Assembly: GCF_001692325.1 (NCBI RefSeq)
Contig: NZ_LXKN01000075.1
Location: 124,001 to 188,000, forward strand
DNA: 64,000 nt
Source: Rhizobium sp. AC27/96
GTDB taxonomy: Bacteria > Pseudomonadota > Alphaproteobacteria > Rhizobiales > Rhizobiaceae
Direction: 5' to 3'
Shown here: one piece after another, positions 16,855 through 24,927 of the stretch
Position numbering within the stretch: the first letter of the stretch is position 1
Layout: every line of letters begins with the position of its first letter
Position numbers and translations under genes: made by a program
Notes under the pieces: model-generated
The model's database searches: none
What the model was told of the DNA's origin: nothing
The model's input: the letters and a program-made list of their open reading frames with translations, nothing else

Positions 16855-17475
16855 ATGACTTTGATGCGCTATGAATTCCTGAAGAGAATGCCAAGCCCCG
16901 GCACCAGAACGCTTGGCCTCGGCCTGATCCTGGCCATTGTTGCATTCGCAAGCTTCATATTGCCGGTCCGCCAGGCTGCCGCTGCGCCGAACAATCAATA
17001 TTCCGCGCAGGAAATCGTCGATGCCGGCCATTCCTTCTTCGGCTCCGCCAGTGGCGGCCTTGCCAAGGTTATCGAGCGCGCCTTCCAGCAATATGGCCTG
17101 CCGAACGGCTACATTCTCGGCCAGGAAGGCTCAGGCGCCTTTCTCGCCGGCCTCACCTATGGCGAAGGGCAGCTGAACACCAAGAATGCCGGCGAGCACC
17201 CGCTCTATTGGCAGGGCCCGTCGCTCGGCTTCGACTATGGCGGCCAAGGCACGCGCGTCATGATGCTGGTCTACGATCTGCCGAGCATCGATAGCGTCTA
17301 CACCCGCTTTGGCGGTGTCAGCGGTCAGGCTTTCGTCGTTGCCGGTTTCGGCATGACGGTGCTTAAGAACAACAATATCGTCCTTGTTCCGATCCGCACC
17401 GGCCTTGGCGCACGCCTCGGCGTCAACATGGGTTATTTGAAGGTCACGCCCAACGCGACCTGGAATCCCTTCTAA
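16855..17475 (+). CDS. eipA: DUF1134 periplasmic protein (EipA homologue)
   Basis: Exported protein of about 206 residues. A signal peptide is visible: a basic start, a hydrophobic run LGLGLILAIVAFASFILPV at about residues 20-38, and cleavage after QAAAA. The mature part is the DUF1134 beta-barrel-like fold, with GSASGGLAKVIERAFQ, YGEGQLNTK and GLGARLGVNMGYLKVTP. In Brucella EipA supports envelope integrity and its gene is CtrA-regulated. The start is ambiguous between ATG 16855 and ATG 16864, with no strong ribosome site at either; the difference is three residues. A terminator follows at 17515. It reads away from chpT. Confidence 0.85.
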   Translation: MTLMRYEFLKRMPSPGTRTLGLGLILAIVAFASFILPVRQAAAAPNNQYSAQEIVDAGHSFFGSASGGLAKVIERAFQQYGLPNGYILGQEGSGAFLAGLTYGEGQLNTKNAGEHPLYWQGPSLGFDYGGQGTRVMMLVYDLPSIDSVYTRFGGVSGQAFVVAGFGMTVLKNNNIVLVPIRTGLGARLGVNMGYLKVTPNATWNPF

Positions 17476-17514
17476 ACCTGCTGTTCCTATCGCCTCCCAG
17501 GCAGCTTCTGACTT

Positions 17515-17539
17515 GGCCCGCGCAGATTGCGGGCCTTTT
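17515..17539 (+). terminator. Rho-independent terminator of the DUF1134 gene
   Basis: Stem GGCCCGC (17515-17521) / GCGGGCC (17529-17535) with a 7-nt loop, followed immediately by TTTT. Confidence 0.8.
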
Positions 17540-17660
17540 CTTTCAGTAAATCCGGCCCGCGCCGGTAAACCATATCCAATTTAAACGCTTGCTCGCATGC
17601 CCGACCCATGATTATTCATTTCATCGAGATCGAAAATAACCCCAGGATACTGGCCGCGTC

Positions 17661-18854
17661 GTGATTCAATTTGCTCTATTGTTCGGATTGGGCTTTCTGA
17701 CTGCCGCACTTCTGGTCTTTCTGATAGCGCCGGCAATCCATCGCCGTATCGTCTGGTTCACCGAGAAACGCCTGAGGGCGACCATGCCGCTGAGCCCGCA
17801 GGAAGTGCGGGCACAGAAGGATATGGCACGCGCGCTGTTTGCCGCGGAAAACGCCAGGGCCGAGCAGGCTCTGACCCAGGAGCGCGACAAGACCGTGGCG
17901 CTGCAGATCCACAACGGCAAGCTTCAGCAGGAGGCCAGCCGGCTTGTTGCCGGCAATACCGAGCAGCAGACGCGCATCGACGATCTCGAAGTCGAAGCGG
18001 GAGAGCTGCGTTCGCGCTTGCGGTGTGAGGAAAGCTATATAAGCCAGCTCAAATCCAGCATCCACGCTGCCGAACAGGCTAGCTTGGAGAAGGAAGCCGA
18101 TATCGACGGCCTGCGCAAGCGCATGACCAAGATGGCCGCCGATGCCGACAACCTCAAGATCGACCTTGCGACCCGCGAGACGGAGATCGAGAGCCTTAAG
18201 CTGCGCATCAACACATTGCGGGACGAGCGCGAGACGCTTCGTGAAGACTTCAATGCCGCGAGCCTGCGGGCGGCGGATGCAGAGCAGTCTCATCGACAGG
18301 AAAGCGACAAGAACAAGCGGCTGGAAGAGCGGCTGGATCGCGAGATCGCCGGCAACGCAGACAAGGAAACCGCGATAGAACGGCACGCTCAGGATGTTGT
18401 CCGCCTGAGGGAACGGCTGGAAGCCGCCGTCAAGGAATCAAGAGAGGCCAGCAAGGCGCTGCGCGCCGCCGGCATCGCGCCACCGAAGAAACCGGCCAAG
18501 ACGCCGAAACTCTCCGCGGTATCCATGATTCCGGCTGCCGCCGATGATCAGACGAACGCAGCCAAACCGGAACGCACAGTGGAAGATGACATTGCAAAAA
18601 TGACGGAAGAGGTCCGCAATCGGGCCGCGGCCCTTTCGGATCGCCTTCTGAAGGCCCGCTCGCCCGCACATGATGAGGCAATGCGGGAAGAGATCGCGAC
18701 GATTGCTGCCAACATGGTGGCGCTGACGGCGCTCAAGGAAGGCAATGCCTCGCCCATACCCGATCATCTGCTGGGGAATAACGATCCCGCCGGGCAAGCG
18801 GCCCGTATCAGCCTTGCCGACCGGGTGGCGTCATTGCTGCCGAAGCATCCCTGA
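17661..18854 (+). CDS. Membrane-anchored coiled-coil protein, unknown function
   Basis: I do not recognise a named family. The 397-residue product has one N-terminal membrane segment (FALLFGLGFLTAALLVFLIA, residues 4-23), then a basic patch, then a long coiled coil from about residue 50 to 275 rich in Glu, Arg, Lys and Leu heptads. The C-terminal third is less regular and Ala/Pro-rich. The start is GTG at 17661 with a poor ribosome site. Similar N-termini occur in rhizobial hypothetical proteins as far as I recall. The layout suggests a cytoplasmic rod tethered to the inner membrane, perhaps structural. It sits just after the CtrA locus but shows no CtrA box in its short upstream region. Confidence 0.75.
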   Translation: MIQFALLFGLGFLTAALLVFLIAPAIHRRIVWFTEKRLRATMPLSPQEVRAQKDMARALFAAENARAEQALTQERDKTVALQIHNGKLQQEASRLVAGNTEQQTRIDDLEVEAGELRSRLRCEESYISQLKSSIHAAEQASLEKEADIDGLRKRMTKMAADADNLKIDLATRETEIESLKLRINTLRDERETLREDFNAASLRAADAEQSHRQESDKNKRLEERLDREIAGNADKETAIERHAQDVVRLRERLEAAVKESREASKALRAAGIAPPKKPAKTPKLSAVSMIPAAADDQTNAAKPERTVEDDIAKMTEEVRNRAAALSDRLLKARSPAHDEAMREEIATIAANMVALTALKEGNASPIPDHLLGNNDPAGQAARISLADRVASLLPKHP

Positions 18855-18875
18855 TTAGCGCCGCAAGCGCGTCGT

Positions 18876-19706
18876 TCAGATGCGCTTGATCCTTGCAGCC
18901 ATCTCGAAAAGCGCAACGCCGCTGGCGGTTGCGACGTTCAGGCTGTCGAGGCCTGGAGCCTGCGGGATCCGAACGCTGTTGAAGGCGGACAGGATAGTTT
19001 GCGGCAGTCCGTCTCCCTCCGTGCCCACGACCAGCGCCATGCGGTCCGATGCCTCGACCTCGCGAATATCTACCTTTCCACGCGGTGACAGGCTCCAGAT
19101 CGCAAAACCGCGATCGGCGAGCGCCGCAAGCAGATCAACATCACTCGACTGCCGGCAATAGGGCATGGTCAGGACCGAACCGACTGAAACGCGCAGCGAT
19201 TTTCGATAGAGCGGATCGCAGCAGCTCTCATCGAGCAGCACCGCATCGGCTCCGAAGGCGGCCGCGTTGCGGAACATCGATCCCATATTGTCATGATTGG
19301 AGATGCCGCAGCCAACAAGCACGAGCGCCTGTCGCGGCAGGCAGTCGAGAAAGGCACTCAGATCGATCTCCGCCTTCCGGTGGCCAAGCGCCAGAACGCC
19401 GCGATGCAGATGAAACCCGACGATGCCGTCAAGCACCTGCGATGTCGCGACATAGATCGGAACACCGGCCGGGAACGCGTCCACGATATCCCTCAGTCCG
19501 GCGACGCGGTTCTGCAGCAACAGCACTTTCTCGGCGACGAAATCGCCCCCCACCGCATGTGCCCCGGCAAGAAGCCGCAACACGACGGTGCCTTCGGCGA
19601 TGAAACGGCTCTCGCGGCCCGTCAGGTCGCGTTCGCGGATATCACGAAACTCGGCGATGCGGGGATCGTCGGGATGCGTGATCTCGATGAGCCGATCGCT
19701 CGTCAT
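18876..19706 (-). CDS. TrmH/SpoU-family RNA 2'-O-methyltransferase
   Basis: Predicted SAM-dependent methyltransferase of rRNA or tRNA ribose, 276 residues. All three SPOUT motifs are present: motif 1 from N137 to R146 (NHDNMGSMFR), motif 2 VVGTEGDGLP at 226-235 and motif 3 LNVATASGVALFE at 256-268, which form the trefoil-knot SAM site. An N-terminal substrate-binding domain precedes them. The gene converges with the coiled-coil gene (22 nt apart) and is upstream-adjacent to a small membrane protein gene on the same strand. The exact RNA target cannot be assigned. Confidence 0.9.
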   Translation of the reverse strand: MTSDRLIEITHPDDPRIAEFRDIRERDLTGRESRFIAEGTVVLRLLAGAHAVGGDFVAEKVLLLQNRVAGLRDIVDAFPAGVPIYVATSQVLDGIVGFHLHRGVLALGHRKAEIDLSAFLDCLPRQALVLVGCGISNHDNMGSMFRNAAAFGADAVLLDESCCDPLYRKSLRVSVGSVLTMPYCRQSSDVDLLAALADRGFAIWSLSPRGKVDIREVEASDRMALVVGTEGDGLPQTILSAFNSVRIPQAPGLDSLNVATASGVALFEMAARIKRI

Positions 19707-19715
19707 CGTCAGGCG

Positions 19716-20093
19716 TCAGTTCGGCAGCGATATGGTCGCCACGATGCGGCCGATACCGTAGTCGAAGACGATGGCCTGCCGCTGACCGCTGGCGAGCGTG
19801 CCGTAGAACAGCACCTGATTTCCCGACAGGGCGGTGGACTGAACGGTAAAGCCCGCCGGCAGCAGAGCCGTCACGGCGACCGGGGCATCCGAAGGAATGT
19901 TGGTGGTCGCCTGGCCCACAGGCTTTGCCGATGGTTTCATCGTCTTGTAGACAACGGCACCGAAGACGGCCATAAGGCTCACCACCATGACGGCCGCGGA
20001 GACGATCTGCAGGCGGATCATCTTGCGTCGGACTTTCTCCAGGGCCGGATCGAGGGGCTTTTCCTCTTGATCGTCTGGCTCGAGATTTGTCAT
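19716..20093 (-). CDS. Small single-span membrane protein (DUF6476-like)
   Basis: A 125-residue protein with an acidic cytoplasmic N-terminus (NLEPDDQEEKPLDP), one membrane segment (IVSAAVMVVSLMAVFGAVVY, residues 30-49) and a C-terminal domain of about 75 residues that ends in FDYGIGRIVATISLPN. I believe this is the family annotated DUF6476 in rhizobia, but the name is from memory. It is nine bases upstream of the methyltransferase gene on the same strand and divergent from the pseudouridine synthase gene, 50 bases away. Confidence 0.75.
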   Translation of the reverse strand: MTNLEPDDQEEKPLDPALEKVRRKMIRLQIVSAAVMVVSLMAVFGAVVYKTMKPSAKPVGQATTNIPSDAPVAVTALLPAGFTVQSTALSGNQVLFYGTLASGQRQAIVFDYGIGRIVATISLPN

Positions 20094-20143
20094 CGATGCG
20101 TCCTTGCTGATTGAGCGCGCCCAGAGGCGCCGGAGAAATACGT

Positions 20144-21169
20144 TTGAGCGACCCCTTTAAAGAAGCCGAGAGCAATAGAAAAGTCCTAACCGCTGACGAA
20201 AGCGCCGAAGGCCGGCTCGATGCATGGCTGACCGCACAGTTCGGGGCCGAATTTTCCCGCAGCCGCATTCAGGCGCTGATCAAGGCCGAGGCCGTGCTGT
20301 TGAATGGCGTGCCGGTGACCGACGCCAAGAAAAAGGTGCGTCCGGGCGATGTCTATGAGATCGCGCTGCCTGAGCCCGAAGACCCGACGCCACAGGGCGA
20401 GGATATTCCGCTCGACGTGCTCTACGAGGACGAGGACGTGATCGTCATCGACAAGCCCGCCGGGCTCGTCGTCCATCCCGCGGCCGGCAATTGGACGGGC
20501 ACGCTGGTCAATGCGCTGATCTACCATTGCGGCGACAGCCTTTCCGGCATCGGCGGCGTTCGCCGGCCGGGCATCGTGCATCGGCTGGACAAGGATACGA
20601 CCGGGGTCATGGTCGTTGCCAAGAATGATGCCGCGCACCGTCACCTGTCTCTGCAATTTGCCGATCACGGCAGAACGACATCGCTGGAGCGCGCCTATCA
20701 GGCGATCGTTTGGGGCCGTCCCCGCCAGCTCATCGGCACTGTCGACGCACCGCTTGGCCGCTCGAACACCGACCGAACGCGCCGCGCCGTCAAGCGTCCC
20801 GACTCACAGGATGCCGATGAGGCCATTACGCATTACGAGGTGCTGGAGCGTTTCCACGAAGGGCAGGACGCACTCGCGCTCGCCTCGCTGGTCGACTGCC
20901 ATCTCGAGACCGGGCGTACACATCAGATCCGCGTGCATATGGCGCATATCGGTCACCCACTGCTCGGCGACGCCGTCTATGGCGGCGGATTCAAGACCAA
21001 GGCCAATCTCCTGCCGGAGGCGGCCAGGCAAGTTCTCAATGGCTTCACTCGCCAGGCCTTGCATGCCTACATGCTGCAATTCGAGCATCCGCGCACCGGC
21101 GAGGTCATGCACTTCGAGGCGCCATTGCCGGATGATATGGAAGAACTGGCGGCAGCCTTGAGAGCATAG
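20144..21169 (+). CDS. RluD-like 23S rRNA pseudouridine synthase (RluA family)
   Basis: Enzyme of 341 residues that isomerises uridine to pseudouridine in rRNA. It has an N-terminal S4 RNA-binding domain (RSRIQALIKAEAVLLNG) and the catalytic motif HRLDKDTTGVMVVAK with the catalytic aspartate at D149. LETGRTHQIRVHMAHIGHPL is the conserved family closing motif. The preferred start is TTG at 20144 (M-SDPFKEAE), which has GGAG eight bases upstream; another TTG at 20111 has none. RluD (helix 69) is the nearest type by length and domain order. It is divergent from the small membrane protein gene. Confidence 0.9.
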   Translation: MSDPFKEAESNRKVLTADESAEGRLDAWLTAQFGAEFSRSRIQALIKAEAVLLNGVPVTDAKKKVRPGDVYEIALPEPEDPTPQGEDIPLDVLYEDEDVIVIDKPAGLVVHPAAGNWTGTLVNALIYHCGDSLSGIGGVRRPGIVHRLDKDTTGVMVVAKNDAAHRHLSLQFADHGRTTSLERAYQAIVWGRPRQLIGTVDAPLGRSNTDRTRRAVKRPDSQDADEAITHYEVLERFHEGQDALALASLVDCHLETGRTHQIRVHMAHIGHPLLGDAVYGGGFKTKANLLPEAARQVLNGFTRQALHAYMLQFEHPRTGEVMHFEAPLPDDMEELAAALRA

Positions 21170-21538
21170 GCGGCCGCCGCCCGGCAAAGGTTGCTGGACG
21201 CCCGCACCTTATCGCCCTATAGTGTCGTCCAGAGGTCCGAACCCCCGGCGCGCCCTCAGTTGTCGAAACGCTTATTCGTTTTGGAGGCTGATATGGCCAG
21301 ACTTTATGGGACGGGGTTATTCGGGAGGAGAATCCCAAGGGCGATTTCACGACGGGGCCAATCAGGTCACGCCGCTATAACACTTGCGTGACCATATCCT
21401 TGAATCACCGTTTCGCCGTACTTATCTTTACATAGGTTCAGTGCGGGGTCCTTGTGGCTCGCACGCCTTGGTCCGCTTCGCAGAAGGCGCAATACGCCCC
21501 CAGAAGGTACCAAATCTCGAATAGGAGGGTGCACATTC
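21170..21538. other. rpoH upstream region
   Basis: A 369-base region with no credible gene; a 66-codon frame from 21191 lacks features. It holds the candidate heat-shock promoter at 21399-21427 and ends with the rpoH ribosome site TAGGAGGG at 21522-21529. Confidence 0.6.
21399..21427 (+). promoter_or_regulatory. Candidate sigma-32-type promoter of rpoH
   Basis: CTTGAA at 21399-21404, a 16-nt spacer, and CTTATCT at 21421-21427 fit the heat-shock promoter consensus of alphaproteobacteria (CTTGAA, then CYTATNT). The transcript would begin about 105 bases before the rpoH start. This suggests that RpoH helps transcribe its own gene, as has been described for Agrobacterium. Confidence 0.6.
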
Positions 21539-22447
21539 ATGGCCCGTAATACCTTACCGTCCATCGCTGCCGGAGAAGCCGGCCTCAATCGTTATCTGGA
21601 CGAGATCCGCAAGTTCCCGATGCTGGAACCGCAGGAAGAGTACATGCTCGCCAAGCGTTATGCGGAACATGCCGACCGTCAGGCCGCGCACCGGCTCGTC
21701 ACAAGCCATCTGCGCCTCGTGGCGAAGATTGCCATGGGCTATCGCGGCTACGGCCTGCCGATCGGCGAAGTCGTATCCGAAGGCAATGTCGGCCTGATGC
21801 AGGCTGTCAAGAAGTTCGACCCGGAACGCGGCTTCCGCCTGGCAACCTATGCCATGTGGTGGATCAAGGCCTCGATCCAGGAATATATCCTGCGGTCCTG
21901 GTCGCTGGTGAAAATGGGTACGACCGCCAATCAGAAACGCCTGTTCTTCAACCTGCGCCGGCTGAAGGGCCGTATCCAGGCCATCGATGACGGCGACCTG
22001 AAGCCGGAACATGTCACCGAGATCGCCACCAAGCTGAACGTCTCGGAGGAGGAAGTCGTTTCGATGAACCGCCGCCTCTCCGGCGACGCTTCGCTGAACG
22101 CGCCGATCAAGGCTTCCGAAGGCGATTCCGGCCAGTGGCAGGATTGGCTCGTCGACGATCACGACAGCCAGGAAGACGTACTGATCGAACAGGACGAGCT
22201 CGACACGCGCCGCCGAATGCTTTCCCGCGCGCTGGGCGTGCTGAACGACCGCGAACGCCGCATCTTCGAGGCTCGTCGCCTCGCCGAAGACCCGGTCACG
22301 CTGGAAGATCTGTCGTCCGAATTCGATATCAGCCGCGAACGCGTTCGCCAGATTGAGGTCCGTGCCTTCGAAAAGGTTCAGGAAGCCGTGCAGAAGGACG
22401 CCCTGGAGCGCGCCAAGGCGCTCCGCGTCGTTGAAGCGACGGCATAA
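21539..22447 (+). CDS. rpoH: RpoH, heat-shock sigma factor
   Basis: Sigma-32 family factor of 302 residues that directs RNA polymerase to chaperone and protease promoters. Region 2 is intact (EGNVGLMQAVKKFDPERGF, ATYAMWWIKASIQEYILRSW) and the diagnostic RpoH box QKRLFFNLR is at 132-140. Region 4 ends in FDISRERVRQIEVRAFEKVQ. The start ATG at 21539 has TAGGAGGG upstream. Rhizobia often have two rpoH genes; this resembles the major one in length and context, but the paralogue is outside the window. A strong terminator follows. Confidence 0.97.
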   Translation: MARNTLPSIAAGEAGLNRYLDEIRKFPMLEPQEEYMLAKRYAEHADRQAAHRLVTSHLRLVAKIAMGYRGYGLPIGEVVSEGNVGLMQAVKKFDPERGFRLATYAMWWIKASIQEYILRSWSLVKMGTTANQKRLFFNLRRLKGRIQAIDDGDLKPEHVTEIATKLNVSEEEVVSMNRRLSGDASLNAPIKASEGDSGQWQDWLVDDHDSQEDVLIEQDELDTRRRMLSRALGVLNDRERRIFEARRLAEDPVTLEDLSSEFDISRERVRQIEVRAFEKVQEAVQKDALERAKALRVVEATA

Positions 22448-22476
22448 CCTCCCGATTTCGAAAATTCAGAACAAAT

Positions 22477-22505
22477 AAAAAGGCGGGCCGCAAGCCCGCC
22501 TTTTT
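22477..22505 (+). terminator. Rho-independent terminator of rpoH
   Basis: AAAAAGGCGGGC (22477-22488) pairs with GCCCGCCTTTTT (22494-22505) across a 5-nt loop, a 12-bp symmetric terminator that can also stop transcription of the gene converging from the right. Confidence 0.9.
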
Positions 22506-22526
22506 CGTATCTCTGTAAGGGAAATC

Positions 22527-24866
22527 TTACTGCCCGCTCGAGGCAACCCCGCCGCCCAGCGCCTGCCATTCGGTGATGGCCTTGTTGAAAGCATCCGTGC
22601 CGGTCTGACCCTTCTCCATCGTCAGCAAGGCGCGACGGCCATTGCGATAGACGACCGGAATGTCGATCCAGTTGCGGGTCTTCAAGAGGTCTAGGTTGGT
22701 CTTGCGCGCATCCGGGAAATCGTTGAGCGCGACCATGTAGACATCGTCGGTGACCTTGGCCGGGACGGCAATAAGGGCATCGCCGCGATCCTGCTCCGTC
22801 GCCTTCAGCGCAACACGCTGGACATTGTCGATGGCGCCGCCCTCGAAATTCGGAGGCACCTGGAAAGCGAGTTCGATCAAATGGCTCGCCGGAAGCGAGG
22901 GGTCTCCGTTTCTGGAAACGGTGATCGTTGCTGTCAAACCGCGTTCGGGAACGCTGATCAGACCTTGAACGGAGGGCTCGGGCCGGCCATCAGCCGCCTT
23001 GCCTTCCTGTATCGACCAGCTGACCGTGCCCTGGAAGGCGGTCGGCGACGTCTGGCCAAGGCGCTCCTCATAGAGGAAAACCTTCTGGCCGTCGGTAACC
23101 GGAGCTGTCTGCTGTGTCACGGGCGGCGGCTGATTGGCAGCAGTCTGCTGTTGATTGGCGGCGGGAGCCTGTTGCTCCGTCGCGGCAGGCGTCTGGGCCT
23201 GAGGTGGGACAGCTGCATTGTTCGCAGGCGGAGTTGCGGTTGCCGGAGACGTCGCGGCCGCAGCTGCGGGGGCCGTGGAAGCCACATTCTGTTCGGCTAT
23301 GGACTTGCCTTCGACAACACCCGGCTGGCCGTTTGCGGCGGGACCTTCGTCCTCTTCCGTGCCATCCGCGCGAAGCCGCTGGGTGAACTTCGTATTGACC
23401 GTATTCGGATCGCTATTCAGCGAGGCGACATCCGTATTGCCAGATCCCGGCGGCTGGGCGGCAGCCGTGTTGTTCTGCGTCGGCGCAGTCGAAGATTGGG
23501 CGGGAGCAGCGGCAGGGGCCGTCTTCGCCGCGCCGTTGCTTGCCGTATCCGAAGCAGAAGGCGTCGCGGCACTCTTCGGCGCAGAGCTGACGAGCTTCGT
23601 CACCATGTTGTTGAGCGCTTCGCGGTTCAGCCATGCCGCATAGCCACCACCGCCGGCTATAGCCAGGACCACAAGCGTAATGACGATACCGGCAACATTG
23701 ACGCGGCGTCGCTTCGGCTCCATGCGGAAGCTCTTGCCCTGCAGCTTCGCGGCCATGGCCTGATCGAGATCGGGCGGAATGGAAGACCCACCGCCTCGTC
23801 CATCGTCGGCGCGCTTGTCGAAACCGGCAAGCTCCTTCAGCTCGCGCCAGCCGTCATTGGAGGTATCGGCCTCGGATGTCGCCGCCGCCTTGCGCGACGA
23901 ATGGACATCGGCGAAGAGATCGACGTCCTCAAAGGCATTGTCCGGCATCTGCCGGCCCGTGGGCTGCACCGTTTGCGAGACAGCAGGCGCCGGCTGGATC
24001 TCTTCGAAGACATCCGCATCCCAGACGAAACCCTTATTGACGGCCGGTGCCGGCGCCTTCGTGGTTTCAGGCGTCTCGATGGCATGCCCGAAGGGTGTTT
24101 CGGCAAAGGCTGCGGCCGGCATTGTCGGCTCGTTGGGATATGAAACCGCCGGCTCCGGCACGGCCTGGCGAGCCGGTGCGTCAACCTCGGCCCAGATCTG
24201 TTCGACCTGGTTTATGACATCGTCAACCGGCGCTCTTACAGTTTGGGGTGCAGGCGCGGCATGGACCGGCTCGGCGGCAACCTCCGGCGTCTCCTCCACA
24301 TAATGTTGCGGTTCTTCCGGATGGTGTTGCGGCTCGTCGTGATAGGCGGGCTCGGAAGCTGCAGCCTCGTGAACCTCGACATGTGGTTCGGTAACGGCAT
24401 GATGCTCTACCGGAGCGTGCTGCTCTTCCTGGTAGGGCTCGCTCCACTGCTCCACGGGAGCATGCTCATACGGTGCGCTCTCCGCGACGGCCGGCTCGTC
24501 ATGGGCATGAACTTCAGCCGCAACCGGCTCCGGCTCTTCCGCATGTGGTGCTGAATGATGCTCCTCGACGACATGAACTTCCTGCACAGGCTCGGGAGCA
24601 ATCTCCTCATGCACGACGGGCGCTTCGGCCACCGGCTCCTCAGCGGCTGGCAGCGCTTCGGCATGTTCGGCTTCAACCTCGATGATCGCGGCTTCAAGCT
24701 TGTCGAGCTGGCGGCGCAGCATTTCCTCGGGCGGGCGCGGCTTCATGCTCTCGAGCTGCCGCTGAACGGCACCACGAGCTCGATCGTAAACCTTGACCCG
24801 CATCTCGGGATTATTTTCCGTCAGGCCGTCAACGGCCCGTCGAATGACTGCTACAAAATCCGCCAT
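22527..24866 (-). CDS. Large His/Pro/Glu-rich single-span membrane protein, unknown function
   Basis: A 779-residue protein of unusual build that I cannot assign. Residues 1-75 form a compact helical N-terminus (ADFVAVIRRAVDGLTENNP). Residues about 80-300 are low complexity, dominated by Glu, His, Ala and Pro, with many HAEEPE- and EEPQH-like pieces. A basic stretch PKRRR at 384-388 precedes one membrane segment VAGIVITLVVLAIAGGGGYA at about 391-410. Then comes an Ala/Pro/Gln/Thr-rich linker (about 425-595) and a folded C-terminal domain from 596 to 770 with no cysteines. The linker design fits a protein that spans the periplasm. It lies 61 nt downstream of purA on the same strand. Confidence 0.8.
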   Translation of the reverse strand: MADFVAVIRRAVDGLTENNPEMRVKVYDRARGAVQRQLESMKPRPPEEMLRRQLDKLEAAIIEVEAEHAEALPAAEEPVAEAPVVHEEIAPEPVQEVHVVEEHHSAPHAEEPEPVAAEVHAHDEPAVAESAPYEHAPVEQWSEPYQEEQHAPVEHHAVTEPHVEVHEAAASEPAYHDEPQHHPEEPQHYVEETPEVAAEPVHAAPAPQTVRAPVDDVINQVEQIWAEVDAPARQAVPEPAVSYPNEPTMPAAAFAETPFGHAIETPETTKAPAPAVNKGFVWDADVFEEIQPAPAVSQTVQPTGRQMPDNAFEDVDLFADVHSSRKAAATSEADTSNDGWRELKELAGFDKRADDGRGGGSSIPPDLDQAMAAKLQGKSFRMEPKRRRVNVAGIVITLVVLAIAGGGGYAAWLNREALNNMVTKLVSSAPKSAATPSASDTASNGAAKTAPAAAPAQSSTAPTQNNTAAAQPPGSGNTDVASLNSDPNTVNTKFTQRLRADGTEEDEGPAANGQPGVVEGKSIAEQNVASTAPAAAAATSPATATPPANNAAVPPQAQTPAATEQQAPAANQQQTAANQPPPVTQQTAPVTDGQKVFLYEERLGQTSPTAFQGTVSWSIQEGKAADGRPEPSVQGLISVPERGLTATITVSRNGDPSLPASHLIELAFQVPPNFEGGAIDNVQRVALKATEQDRGDALIAVPAKVTDDVYMVALNDFPDARKTNLDLLKTRNWIDIPVVYRNGRRALLTMEKGQTGTDAFNKAITEWQALGGGVASSGQ

Positions 24867-24927
24867 CAGTACTTTCTCATGATGCCCGGCGGGCAGCCGG
24901 GCCGGGATTCGTCATAGGTTCGGGACT

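Noticed and set aside
22881..24143. A 420-codon plus-strand frame opposite the His/Pro-rich membrane protein gene
   Set aside because: Arg/Gly-rich low-complexity shadow; the minus-strand frame has a sensible membrane span and folded ends.
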